In this document: positions 1 through 8,181 of the stretch, in pieces
Layout: each line of letters opens with the position of its first letter
Numbering within the stretch: the first letter of the stretch is position 1
NCBI RefSeq assembly: GCF_014696435.1
Contig: NZ_JACJQG010000075.1
Location: 1-48,122, forward strand
Direction: 5' to 3'
DNA: 48,122 bases
Source: Calothrix anomala FACHB-343
GTDB taxonomy: Bacteria; Cyanobacteriota; Cyanobacteriia; Cyanobacteriales; Nostocaceae
Notes under the pieces: generated by a model
The model's database searches: none
The model's input: the letters and a program-made list of their open reading frames with translations, nothing else
Told to the model about the DNA's origin: nothing
Program-made: the position numbers and the translations under genes

Positions 1-271
1 GCAGGGAGAAAAATAAAAATATCTTTTCTCGGAAATTGGATAATTTATTTTCTGGAAGTCGCAAACGCCGAATGCGACTTTGCTTGAGACAAAAAATATT
101 TATGCAAGAGACTCCATGAGCTACGCTCACAAAAAACAATAAAAATCCATTTTCTCTAGTGCCTAGTCCCTATATCCTATCTCCTATTTTTAAGGCAGGT
201 CTAATAGAGACTTGATGTTTTTTGAATGTGAGGAACTGGTTGCAACTTTAGCAATCAAGGCACACATTAAC

Positions 272-313
272 AATTCAAAATTCAAAATTCAAAATTCAAA
301 ATTCAAAATTCAA
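272..313. repeat. Heptanucleotide tandem repeat AATTCAA x6
   Basis: Six perfect head-to-tail copies of AATTCAA. The array belongs to the short tandemly repeated repetitive (STRR) class known from filamentous cyanobacteria. The complementary form (TTTTGAA) recurs at 19011-19038. Confidence 0.9.
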
Positions 314-316
314 GAC

Positions 317-351
317 ATTTTCAGACGGGGTTTAAATCCCCGTCTGAAAAT
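317..351. repeat. Perfect inverted repeat, possible terminator
   Basis: Arms ATTTTCAGACGGGG and CCCCGTCTGAAAAT (14 bp, perfect) surround a 7-nt loop. It lies downstream of the minus-strand PstB-like gene and could end its transcript, but the A/T flanks make it equally readable as an interspersed palindromic repeat. Confidence 0.6.
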
Positions 352-538
352 AATACTACGTATACACGCAGGGGTCTTAAACCCTTGTATTTACGATAAG
401 TAGAACGGCTAAAATAATTCATACTCTGTCATGACCCTAAGTGTAAAGCATTATCTTAACGGCATAGATTTGCTTGGCGCGCAGCTTCTCCCAGAAAAGC
501 CGTGAGCGAAGGGCTAACTACGATGAATAAGAAAGCAC

Positions 539-1324
539 TTAATTCATACGTGGTAAAACGTAATCGCGGGTGCGGTAATCTGAGGGATTAGAAAAGAGTT
601 TATAGGTACTACCAAATTCAACTAGCTTACTAGTTTGATTTTCATTAAGACAAAAGAAAGCTGTAAAATCTGATATGCGAGTAACTTGCCGCATATTGTG
701 GCTAACAATTACAATTGTGTAATAAGAGCGTAGACTTTGAATTAACTCTTCAACTTTCGTACTAGCAATGGGATCGAGGCCAAAACAAGGTTCATCCATT
801 AACAGAACTTTTGGCTTGACGGCTAAAGCACGAGCAATACACAATCTTTGTTGTTGTCCGCCAGAAAGATCCAAAGCTGATTTATGCAGTTTATTTTTGA
901 CTTCATCCCAAAGATTAGCGCTTTTAATAGCCGACTCGATTATTTCATCTAATTCTGCTTTTGGTCGCCATCCTACAAGTTTCACCCCATAAGCAACATT
1001 ATCATATACGCTCATAGGAAAGAGATTTGGTTTTGGCAATACCATACTAATTTGGCGACGTACTCGATTTAAGTTAACACGACGCTCATAAATATTTTGC
1101 CCAAAAAATTCCACTTTACCTTGAATGCGTACTTCTTCTGCTTCTAATTCGTTCATGCGATTAAGAGACTTGAGAAAAGTCGATTTACCACAATTAGTAG
1201 GGCCAATAATTGCAGTGACTCTGTCTTGGTAAATATCTAGCGATATATCTTCAAGTATCTTTTTAGTATCGTAATAAAAACTAAAATTGCTGACTCTTAT
1301 GGCTGGTACTAATTTACTCATCAT
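539..1324 (-). CDS. PstB-like ABC ATPase, divergent paralogue with altered Q-loop
   Basis: This 261-aa protein is clearly of the phosphate-importer ATPase (PstB) family: Walker A GPTNCGKST (residues 41-49), signature LSGGQQQR (153-160), Walker B VLLMDEP (173-179) and switch histidine in VSHN (H209). It departs from the canonical PstB encoded at 4768-5562 at several conserved places. The Q-loop Gln is replaced by Pro (VLPKPN, P97, versus VFQRPN), PSG of the P-loop is PTN, and DEPTSALDP is DEPCFGLDP. It is divergent from pstS, sharing a 387-bp control region with Pho-box-like repeats, so it is probably phosphate-regulated. A second PstB is common in cyanobacteria. Whether this one works as a transporter ATPase, forms a heterodimer with canonical PstB, or has a regulatory role is not decided by the sequence. 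Confidence 0.88.
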   Translation of the reverse strand: MMSKLVPAIRVSNFSFYYDTKKILEDISLDIYQDRVTAIIGPTNCGKSTFLKSLNRMNELEAEEVRIQGKVEFFGQNIYERRVNLNRVRRQISMVLPKPNLFPMSVYDNVAYGVKLVGWRPKAELDEIIESAIKSANLWDEVKNKLHKSALDLSGGQQQRLCIARALAVKPKVLLMDEPCFGLDPIASTKVEELIQSLRSYYTIVIVSHNMRQVTRISDFTAFFCLNENQTSKLVEFGSTYKLFSNPSDYRTRDYVLPRMN

Positions 1325-1711
1325 CGCTAATATTTGATAGCAAAACTGACTGGGCAGAACAGTTACAATTTCTTTCTCTATGAAATTATTTCTACTCTTT
1401 TATTGGCAAAAGATTTGTAAAGTATTTGTAAATTCACAGATGGGTTTATGAGACATCGTTAAATCATTAATGCATTAATTGCATTTAGCACATAAAGAAA
1501 AAATTTAGATTTTAACAAACAATTATTTTACTAACGATTACAACTTACCCTCCATATAACCACTGGTTAACTTTTATATTACCTGAGTAAGTCAAATTTC
1601 AGGCAGTGAACAATTAACAAATATGTTCACAATTTTTTAACTTCAGACAATTATTGTCATTTGATAGCGATTCGACGGCAATCGCAGGTCTGATAAATTA
1701 GGAGCATCCTG
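1325..1711. promoter_or_regulatory. Divergent control region of pst locus
   Basis: AT-rich 387-bp region between the minus-strand PstB-like gene and pstS. It contains two candidate Pho-box-type repeats: 1566-1584 (GTTAACTT-TTA-TATTACCT) and around 1624-1643 (TTCACAAT-TTT-TTAACTTC). Cyanobacterial Pho boxes are direct 8-mers of the CTTAACCT type separated by 3 bp, recognised by the SphR/PhoB response regulator. Both candidates are imperfect. Confidence 0.5.
1566..1584 (+). promoter_or_regulatory. Candidate Pho box upstream of pstS
   Basis: GTTAACTT, 3-bp spacer, TATTACCT. The 8-3-8 spacing is that of cyanobacterial Pho boxes, and the site is 128 bp upstream of the pstS start codon. The match to the consensus is partial, so this is an inference from spacing and location. 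Confidence 0.45.
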
Positions 1712-2725
1712 GTGAACAAGATAAACTCTAAGCTTAACAGCTTGACGGTATTAGGTGTAACTTCAGTAGTAGCTGCCACTTTTGGATTAACAATGTCTGC
1801 GGTTCAATCCCAAGGTGTGAAAACAATTCAAATAGATGGTTCTAGTACTGTTTTTCCGATTACGGAAGCAGTAGCAGAGGATTTTCAAAAAGCTCAAAGC
1901 GGTAGAGTCAGAGTTACTGTAGGTGTTTCTGGTACTGGTGGTGGCTTTAAAAAGTTCTGTCGTGGTGAAACAGATATATCCAATGCTTCCCGTCCTATTC
2001 TGCAAAAAGAAATCAGCGATTGTAAAGCAAATGGCGTTCGTTACGTAGAATTGCCAGTAGCTTATGATGCTTTAACAGTTGTGGTTAACCCGCAAAATAG
2101 CTGGGCGAAGAATTTGTCAGTCGCTGAACTCAAGAAAATTTGGGAGCCTGGTGCGCAAGGTAAGGTGAATAACTGGAGTCAAGTTCGTTCTGGATTCCCC
2201 AATGCACCACTGAAGTTATTTGGCCCTGGGACTAATTCTGGTACCTTTGACTACTTTACTGAAGCGGTGGTTGGTAAAGCTAAATCTAGTCGGGGTGATT
2301 TTACCGCCAGTGAAGATGACAACGTTCTGGTACAGGGCGTTTCTCGTGATAAGAATGCCCTTGGCTATTTTGGTTATGCATATTATGCAGAAAATAGCAA
2401 ACGACTCAAAGCTGTAGCAATTAATGGGGTATTACCATCAGACGCTACAGTCAAAAATGGCAGTTACAGTCCCTTATCTCGCCCTCTGTTTATTTATGTC
2501 AGTTCCAAATCTATTGATAAACCAGAGGTGAAGCAGTTTGTGCAATTTTATTTGCAGAATGCTGCTAAGTTAGCGAAAGAAGTGAGATATGTGGCGTTAC
2601 CAAGTTCAGCTTATACTACAGCGCAAAGCCATTTTAATAAAAAGAGATTTGGTAGTGTATTTGGCGGTCAAGAAGCGGTTGGTTTAAAGATTGACGAACT
2701 ATTGCGTCGTGACGCTAAAGACTAA
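1712..2725 (+). CDS. pstS: Phosphate ABC transporter substrate-binding protein PstS (SphX-type)
   Basis: Periplasmic phosphate receptor of the Pst high-affinity importer, 337 aa. An N-terminal signal sequence ends near the Ala/Ser-rich stretch around residue 33 (AVQSQ). Typical PstS blocks follow: [10 protein letters not shown] (phosphate-binding loop), [16 protein letters not shown] and [13 protein letters not shown]. The start is GTG, supported by AGGAG at 1700-1704, 7 nt upstream. It is the first gene of pstS-pstC-pstA-pstB. The separation of 136 bp from pstC and a hairpin in the gap suggest that pstS is made in excess over the membrane components, as usual for binding proteins. The [17 protein letters not shown] block resembles cyanobacterial SphX. 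Confidence 0.95.
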   Translation: MNKINSKLNSLTVLGVTSVVAATFGLTMSAVQSQGVKTIQIDGSSTVFPITEAVAEDFQKAQSGRVRVTVGVSGTGGGFKKFCRGETDISNASRPILQKEISDCKANGVRYVELPVAYDALTVVVNPQNSWAKNLSVAELKKIWEPGAQGKVNNWSQVRSGFPNAPLKLFGPGTNSGTFDYFTEAVVGKAKSSRGDFTASEDDNVLVQGVSRDKNALGYFGYAYYAENSKRLKAVAINGVLPSDATVKNGSYSPLSRPLFIYVSSKSIDKPEVKQFVQFYLQNAAKLAKEVRYVALPSSAYTTAQSHFNKKRFGSVFGGQEAVGLKIDELLRRDAKD

Positions 2726-2779
2726 ACAAAGTTTCCCAGGTTCTGAATTTTGAATTGGTTCAAATTCAAGAGTGATTTA

Positions 2780-2799
2780 AGGGAGGTTTTCGCCTCTCT
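2780..2799 (+). terminator. Intercistronic hairpin between pstS and pstC
   Basis: AGGGAGG and CCTCTCT form a 7-bp stem (one G-T pair) with a 6-nt loop, followed by a T-rich run. It could be a partial terminator or a 3'-end stabiliser for the pstS message. There is no long T-tract. Confidence 0.5.
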
Positions 2800-2861
2800 T
2801 TGTCTTATCTCTTGATATTAATTGAAGTTAATTTTTGCAAGAGCGATCGCTATCCTGTAAC

Positions 2862-3776
2862 ATGATTGGTGCTAAACCAACTCGACTTTCTCCCAAGCTA
2901 TTACGTAATCTTCGAGAACGGGCGATTGAGTTTGTCTTATTTCTCGCAGCATTATCTTCTGTGGCGACTACCATAGCGATTGTCGCTATCTTAGTTTACG
3001 AATCGATTTTGTTTTTTCAGAAAGTACCGATTTGGGAATTTCTCACAGATACTCAATGGACGCCTTTGTTTGATGACAAGCACTATGGTATTTGGCCTTT
3101 GGTGTCTGGAACTTTAGTGACTACAGTAGTTGCCTTAATAGTAGCAATCCCACTAGGAACAATTATTGCTATTTATTTGAGCGAATTTGCACCACCGCTA
3201 GTGCGAGAAGTTATCAAACCAGCTTTAGAATTATTGGCGGGAATTCCCACAGTAGTGTATGGCTATTTTGCCTTACTATTTGTGACGCCTTTATTGCAGG
3301 TAATATTCCCCGAATTACCTGGTTTTAATATGTTGAGTGCGGGTTTAGTCATTGGGACGATGATTATTCCCTATGTTAGCTCTTTGAGTGAAGATGCGAT
3401 GCGAGCAGTACCGGCACATCTGCGCGAAGGTTCCTATGCAACTGGTGCTACCCGCTTGCAAACAGCTTTACGAGTTGTAGTCCCAGCATCGATTTCGGGG
3501 ATATCAGCAGCTTATATTTTGGGGATTTCTCGCGCTGTGGGTGAAACGATGATAGTCGCGATCGCAGCTGGCGGTCAACCCAACCTCACCCTGAACCCAA
3601 TGGAACCAGCTGCAACTATGACAGCTTATATTGTCGCCGTTAGTTTAGGCGATTTACCACATGGAAGTTTGGAATACGAAACTATCTTTGCTGTGGGATT
3701 ATCTCTGGTGCTGATGACTTTGGTATTTAATATCATTGGTCATTTTCTGGCAAAGCGTTATCGAGAGATTTATTGA
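2862..3776 (+). CDS. pstC: Phosphate ABC transporter permease PstC
   Basis: Integral membrane subunit of the Pst importer, 304 aa from ATG 2862. An in-frame TTG at 2835 would add nine residues but crosses a HIP1 site and has no better ribosome site, so ATG is preferred. Several hydrophobic segments are seen (for example FVLFLAALSSVATTIAIVAI and LVSGTLVTTVVALIVAIPLG). The coupling loop that contacts PstB reads around SYATGATRLQTALRVVVPASISG, followed by GISRAVGETMIVAIAAGG (EAA-type motif). It pairs with PstA and is energised by PstB. Confidence 0.94.
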   Translation: MIGAKPTRLSPKLLRNLRERAIEFVLFLAALSSVATTIAIVAILVYESILFFQKVPIWEFLTDTQWTPLFDDKHYGIWPLVSGTLVTTVVALIVAIPLGTIIAIYLSEFAPPLVREVIKPALELLAGIPTVVYGYFALLFVTPLLQVIFPELPGFNMLSAGLVIGTMIIPYVSSLSEDAMRAVPAHLREGSYATGATRLQTALRVVVPASISGISAAYILGISRAVGETMIVAIAAGGQPNLTLNPMEPAATMTAYIVAVSLGDLPHGSLEYETIFAVGLSLVLMTLVFNIIGHFLAKRYREIY

Positions 3777-3847
3777 GAGACGCGATGAATCGGTTGTTAG
3801 AGACGCGATGAATCGCGTCTGTACAATAGTTAATTAAGAATTTCGTT
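3777..3847. repeat. Interspersed palindromic repeat in pstC-pstA gap
   Basis: The gap holds AGACGCGAT-ga-ATCGCGTCT (3801-3820) followed by GTACAAT, preceded by an incomplete copy at 3778-3792. The same palindrome family recurs at 21139-21158 and 45759-45778, each time next to GTACAAT or its complement. It resembles REP-type elements placed in intergenic DNA, here inside an operon. Confidence 0.8.
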
Positions 3848-4774
3848 ATGGCGACCACTCAAAATATGCGGTATATCCGCGCTGTTATCAACCGCAATAA
3901 GCTGTCTGAATATATTTTTGGTATTGTTGGTTTGTTGTCAATGTTGGTGGGAATTATTACTCTATTCGCATTAATATTTGACTTATTTAGTGATGGATTG
4001 CCGCGACTTTCTTGGGAATTTTTTACTTCATTCCCTAGTCGGAGGGCAGCAAATGCGGGGATTCTTTCGGCTTGGGTAGGCTCAATTTTAGTCATGCTAG
4101 TGACGGCATCTGCGGCAATTCCTATTGGCATAGCTTCAGGAATTTATTTAGAAGAATATGCCCGCAAAAATTGGGTTGCTGATTTTATCGAAATTAATGT
4201 CACTAATTTAGCTGGCGTTCCTTCAATAATTTACGGTCTTTTGGCTCTGGGTTTATTTGTTTATGGGTTAAATTTAGGCTCTAGTATAGTCACGGCAGGA
4301 TTAACATTAGCACTTTTAGTTTTACCTGTGGTTATTGTTACCACTCGTGAATCTTTACGGGCGATTCCTAATAGTATCCGCGAAGCTGCTTATGCTACTG
4401 GTGCTTCTAAATGGCAAATGATTTGGGATCATGTTTTACCTTATGCCACTGGTAGCATTCTCACAGGAATTATTGTGGCTTTAGCAAGGGCTATTGGGGA
4501 AACTGCACCGCTTGTAACTATTGGCGCACTAAATTTTATTGCCTTTCTGCCAGATTCGCCAATTAAAAGTGAATTTCCGTTTATTTCTTTTGCTTGGTTA
4601 TCATCAGCTTTTACTGTAATCCCAATTCAAATGTTTGATTGGGTATCTCGTCCCCAAGAAGCATTTCAAGCAAATGCTGCTGCTGCGGGGATTGTCTTGA
4701 TAACTATGACTTTGGCTATGAATGCTGTAGCTATTTATCTCCGCTATCGTTTACGCAAAACAATCAAATGGTAG
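3848..4774 (+). CDS. pstA: Phosphate ABC transporter permease PstA
   Basis: Second membrane subunit of the Pst importer, 308 aa. Multiple hydrophobic helices (first near residues 22-45), and the conserved coupling region [20 protein letters not shown] followed by [17 protein letters not shown], which faces PstB. The ATG at 3848 follows the palindromic repeat in the gap. The gene overlaps pstB by 7 nt (4768-4774), so the two are translationally coupled. Confidence 0.94.
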   Translation: MATTQNMRYIRAVINRNKLSEYIFGIVGLLSMLVGIITLFALIFDLFSDGLPRLSWEFFTSFPSRRAANAGILSAWVGSILVMLVTASAAIPIGIASGIYLEEYARKNWVADFIEINVTNLAGVPSIIYGLLALGLFVYGLNLGSSIVTAGLTLALLVLPVVIVTTRESLRAIPNSIREAAYATGASKWQMIWDHVLPYATGSILTGIIVALARAIGETAPLVTIGALNFIAFLPDSPIKSEFPFISFAWLSSAFTVIPIQMFDWVSRPQEAFQANAAAAGIVLITMTLAMNAVAIYLRYRLRKTIKW

Positions 4775-5562
4775 AAAAAACATCTTCAACTGTAGAGAAA
4801 CCGATTAAGGCTGCGGTTAATTATCTGAATTTTTACTATGGTGGTAAAGTCCATGCTTTGAAAGATATTAATCTCCCTATTGCTGAGAAACAAGTAACAG
4901 CATTAATTGGCCCTTCTGGATGTGGTAAAACTACTTTGTTACGTTGTTTCAATCGGATGCATGACCTTTATCCGGGAAATCGTTATCGAGGAGAAATTAA
5001 TTTAGCACCGGATGGGATTAATTTGTTAAGTAATAAAGTCGATCCCATTGAAGTGAGAATGCGGATTAGTATGGTCTTTCAAAGACCTAATCCTTTTCCG
5101 AAATCGATTTATGAAAATGTGGCTTACGGTTTGCGGGTAAGAGGTGAAAAAAAACGCCGGGTTATTGATGAGAAGGTTGAAAAGGCTTTGCGCGGTGCTG
5201 CTTTGTGGGATGAAGTTAAAGATAGATTGCGGGATTTAGCTTCTAATCTTTCTGGTGGACAACAACAAAGGCTTTGTATTGCTCGTGCTTTAGCAACTGA
5301 GCCAGAGATTGTTTTATTTGATGAGCCTACATCGGCTTTAGATCCAATCGCCACTTCTAGTATTGAAGAATTAATTGCCCAACTCAAGCAAACAGTGACA
5401 ATTTTAATTGTGACTCACAATATGCAGCAAGCAGCTCGTGTTTCTGACTATACGGCGTTTATGTATTTGGGGGAATTGGTGGAATTTGACAGGACAGAGG
5501 CGATTTTTAATTACCCAGCAAATCAAAAAACCGCAGACTATGTTGGTGGATTATTTGGTTAA
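4768..5562 (+). CDS. pstB: Phosphate ABC transporter ATPase PstB
   Basis: Canonical Pst ATPase, 264 aa from the ATG at 4768, which overlaps the end of pstA (the open frame extends upstream to 4639, but that part is translated pstA in another frame). Walker [11 protein letters not shown]-loop [19 protein letters not shown], signature LSGGQQQR, Walker [14 protein letters not shown] and VTHNMQQ are all intact. It hydrolyses ATP to drive phosphate import through PstCA. It contrasts with the degenerate PstB-like paralogue at 539-1324. No PhoU gene follows. Confidence 0.95.
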   Translation: MVEKTSSTVEKPIKAAVNYLNFYYGGKVHALKDINLPIAEKQVTALIGPSGCGKTTLLRCFNRMHDLYPGNRYRGEINLAPDGINLLSNKVDPIEVRMRISMVFQRPNPFPKSIYENVAYGLRVRGEKKRRVIDEKVEKALRGAALWDEVKDRLRDLASNLSGGQQQRLCIARALATEPEIVLFDEPTSALDPIATSSIEELIAQLKQTVTILIVTHNMQQAARVSDYTAFMYLGELVEFDRTEAIFNYPANQKTADYVGGLFG

Positions 5563-6166
5563 GTACTGCTTTGCATAAGTTGATAGGTTTTTCAACGCAA
5601 AGGAGCGCGGAGGTTGGCGCAAAGTTTCGCAGAGTATTTCCTAAGTCAATTCGCTATGAATGGATGAAATTGTGTATTGAGGGAAATCGCTACTCCGTTA
5701 AATTTCTGTTAAGTTCAATGTAGCCTAATTTACTTAAAAAATTTACAAATAGATAAACCCAGCAGGGGTCAAATAGTTAGACTACCTGCCAGGGTTGTGT
5801 TTTATATTCTGGCCATGTTTGATCTGGTTAACGCTTATTTGTAATAAATAATGCTTTATCCTTATTTAGGTTAACCAAATTGTGCGGTATTGGCAGTTAA
5901 GAAAAGTAAAGAAATTGGTTAAGTTGTTGTTAAAAAATCTTTTTGCAAGAAAAAATTTTTTCTCGATATTCATGAAATTAATTTTCCGGAGTTTGTAGTC
6001 AGGACAAAATCTGTGGAGAAATTCACCCACTAAAGTGTTGATGGCGAAAACACAAGAGCAAATTGTGTTAAGGCGGGTAATTTTTGGGGAATTATCTTAG
6101 TTAAGGTTGGTGGTGAATTCCAGTCCACACCTATAGCTGGCATAATGAGGAAAAATTTCCCATTTT
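5563..6166. other. Gene-free region after pstB
   Basis: About 600 bp without a credible ORF. Near 5590-5640 there is a repeat-like run of the AACGCAAAGGAGCGCGGAGG type, common between cyanobacterial genes. GTTAAGTT-GTT-GTTAAAAA at 5918-5936 has Pho-box-like 8-3-8 spacing but a poor consensus and no intact gene downstream. Nothing else stands out. Confidence 0.6.
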
Positions 6167-7107
6167 ATGAAGACCCATCCATCATTTAGTAAATTTCGCG
6201 CTTTACCATTACAACTTGTGCTGATTGTTCCCTTTGTGGCGCAAGTGTTTGGTGCAGTGGGGTTAGTGGGATATTTGTCTTTCAAAAATGGAGAAAAAGC
6301 GGTTCAGGAATTAGCAGAACAGTTGATGAAGCGAACCAGCAGTCAGGTAGATAATCATTTAGATGCCTATCTATCGGTTCCCCATAAAGTTAACCAGATT
6401 AATGCTAATGCCATTCGCATGGGGTTGCTGAATGTACGCGATCGCCAAACTGTTGGCAAGTACTTTTGGCAGCAAATGCAGGCTTATGACTTCACCTATA
6501 TTGGTTTGTATCTTCCTAATGGGGAAGGTGCTGGTGCTGCTCGTTTTGATGGCAAAACTGTCACTATCGATGATATTGCCCCGAAAACACCCAGCCTTGA
6601 GAAAAATTGCACAACTTACTTAACGGATAACGATGGTAACCGTACTCAAAATTAATTTTGCAACATCGCCTGAAAGCTAGCCCCAATCATCCCACAATTC
6701 AAATTATCAAAGATTATGGACAACTACCAATGGTGGAATGTTACCCCAGCCAACTCAATCAAGCGATCATGAATCTTCTGAGTAATACCATTGATGCGCT
6801 GGAAGAATCTACCGCTAACACTACACCACAAATTACCATTCGCACCTTTACTAGCAATGATAACTGGATTGCGATCGCGATCGCGGATAATGGCATCGGT
6901 ATCAGTGAAGAAATTCGTTCTCAACTTTTCGATCCCTTCTTCACCACCAAACCCATAGGTAAAGGTACTGGATTAGGATTATCTATCAGCTATCAAATTA
7001 TTACCCAGAAACACAACGGCAAAATTGATTGTTATTCAACTCCTGGGCAAGGGACTGAGTTTGTCGTGCAGATTCCCGTGCGACAAGTAATGTATAAAAT
7101 TGCTTAG
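6167..7107 (+). pseudogene. Sensor histidine kinase remnant with internal deletion
   Basis: Frame 1 (6167-6655) has a short cytoplasmic N-terminus, one membrane helix (LQLVLIVPFVAQVFGAVGLV) and the start of an extracytoplasmic Cache-like sensor ending in TTYLTDNDGNRTQ. Frame 2 (open from 6640, to 7107) is the C-terminal ATP-binding part of a histidine kinase: N box QAIMNLLSNTIDALEE, G1 ADNGIGISEEI, F box LFDPFFTT and G2 GKGTGLGLSISYQI. The remainder of the sensor, the second helix, HAMP/PAS and the HisKA domain with the phospho-accepting His are missing, and the two halves lie in different frames. The simplest reading is an internal deletion with junction near 6640-6655 that left an inactive gene. 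The ATPase half could in principle be translated alone, but its only start would be TTG 6658. Confidence 0.82.
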
Positions 7108-7113
7108 GATCTA

Positions 7114-7258
7114 TATAGCAATCCTATCTGAGTTGTGAAAATATTTTTTTTGATGAACCGCCTTCGCGTAGCGTCTCGCAGAGAAGACGCCAAGTACGCC
7201 AAGGATTATAGAAAAACCGAGAAGTAGCAAATTTCACCAATGATTTAGGATTGCTATA
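7114..7258. mobile_element. MITE-like element, 145 bp
   Basis: Perfect 13-bp terminal inverted repeats TATAGCAATCCTA (7114-7126) and TAGGATTGCTATA (7246-7258) flank a non-coding core. The core includes GATGAACCGCC and GTCTCGCAGAGAAG, also found inside the element at 47821-47986. No transposase is encoded, so it would be a non-autonomous element. Confidence 0.75.
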
Positions 7259-7265
7259 GTCAGTT

Positions 7266-7649
7266 TTATCTACCAATCACTTCTTCTAGGTTTGGTTTAT
7301 TTTCTGCTGAAGATTGTTTATCAAATAAATCTCCCTTTAAATTTTTCTGGCGATTTTGAAACTCACTTAACAATTTGTAGAAAGTATTGAAACCTTCTTG
7401 CTCATTAGCGCAATGGAGCATAATTATTTTTGCCCAAGAATTTGAGGTTGATACCTGATATTTCTTTTGTACCCAAGGTTGAAACTCTCGATAAAAATCC
7501 ATTTCTTCCTTAGTAGCTTCAATTCCTAATTCTCTCAAAGCTGTTTTGAAACCTACTAAGAAATGAAACAAATCGCTAACAGAAGCTTTTCCCAGATACA
7601 TACCTGGTTTGGTGCGAATTTTCTGCAAAATCTCAAATAATTTACTCAT
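7266..7649 (-). CDS. Probable immunity protein for the adjacent papain-fold toxin
   Basis: 127 aa from the ATG at 7649, chosen because AGGTG lies 6 nt upstream. Longer starts (ATG 7655, TTG 7664) are possible. It begins with LFEILQKIRTKPGMYLGK, a pattern I associate with small cytoplasmic immunity-like proteins next to polymorphic toxins. No signal peptide or membrane segment is seen, and the C-terminus is polar. It follows the toxin-like gene on the same strand after about 30 nt, the usual toxin-then-immunity order. Direct evidence of neutralisation is absent, so the role rests on position and on a remembered family resemblance. Confidence 0.6.
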   Translation of the reverse strand: MSKLFEILQKIRTKPGMYLGKASVSDLFHFLVGFKTALRELGIEATKEEMDFYREFQPWVQKKYQVSTSNSWAKIIMLHCANEQEGFNTFYKLLSEFQNRQKNLKGDLFDKQSSAENKPNLEEVIGR

Positions 7650-7680
7650 TTCCATCACCTGCAATGATTATTTATCCTAT

Positions 7681-8034
7681 TTAATCTAAATAATCAATTA
7701 AAAATTCTCCGCTTGGACATTCAAAATCATTAAACCAATCCCTAAAATTTAATCCTGCTATTGAGAGATTATCAAATACTTTATCTTTCACCTCCACACT
7801 ATAATGAATCCCATTTAAGGTAATCGAATCGTTTATTCCCTGTGATTCTAGACGTTTACTAATTATATAATCCTCACCAAAAGCTGTTTGAATTTTAATC
7901 ATCCTTCCTGGAATATCATTTTGTTTTAGCCAATGCATGACAGCATTAGCACATTCATAACATTCATATAACTGAAAATTTGCTACGATTTTACCTACTT
8001 CCTGGTATATTTCCTCATCAGATAACCCACTCAC
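7681..8034 (-). CDS. Papain-fold toxin domain protein (Tox-PL-2-like)
   Basis: 117 aa with the catalytic pattern of the papain-fold toxin 2 family. A Cys lies in YECYECANA (C28; C25 also present), a His in NGIHYSVEV (H77), and the VFDNL block follows (D88/N89). In polymorphic toxin systems this peptidase-like domain sits at the C-terminus of large secreted proteins. Here it stands alone with a GTG start. The frame stays open upstream only to 8049 before a stop (TAA 8052-8050), and no delivery domain or signal sequence precedes it. It is either an orphan cassette left after loss of the N-terminal carrier or an intracellular module. The likely immunity gene follows. Confidence 0.68.
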   Translation of the reverse strand: MSGLSDEEIYQEVGKIVANFQLYECYECANAVMHWLKQNDIPGRMIKIQTAFGEDYIISKRLESQGINDSITLNGIHYSVEVKDKVFDNLSIAGLNFRDWFNDFECPSGEFLIDYLD

Positions 8035-8181
8035 CCACGCACCCTGACCTTAGATATCAATTCGTTTGCCTTAATTCAGCTTAAATGCTTGACGCATCTT
8101 CTGCGGTGTGAAACGGTGAAGAATAGCTAATAATATAAGAGAACGCTTCACAGTTCTTAACTATTCAGCTTTACTAAAACA

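Larger units (their letters stand above)
1..538. other. Gene-free repeat region at left edge
   Basis: No convincing gene is seen. The stretch contains a heptanucleotide array (272-313), a perfect hairpin (317-351) and a second imperfect copy of a related hairpin just after it (about 364-393, AGGGGTCTTAAACCCTT core). The open frame at 212-403 runs through the AATTCAA array and the hairpin, so it is judged an artefact of repeats. Confidence 0.7.

Noticed and set aside
212-403. 63-aa open frame with KFKIQNSKFKIQ repeats
   Set aside because: It is a translation of the AATTCAA heptad array and the adjoining palindrome; no ribosome site, no family likeness.
5918-5936. GTTAAGTT-GTT-GTTAAAAA as a Pho box
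   Set aside because: Spacing fits, but the match to consensus is poor and the gene downstream is a kinase remnant; kept only as a remark.
6658-7107. Independent small histidine-kinase ATPase gene
   Set aside because: The frame continues upstream to 6640 with family-like residues (KLILQHRLKA) lacking a start codon, so a deletion remnant explains it better.
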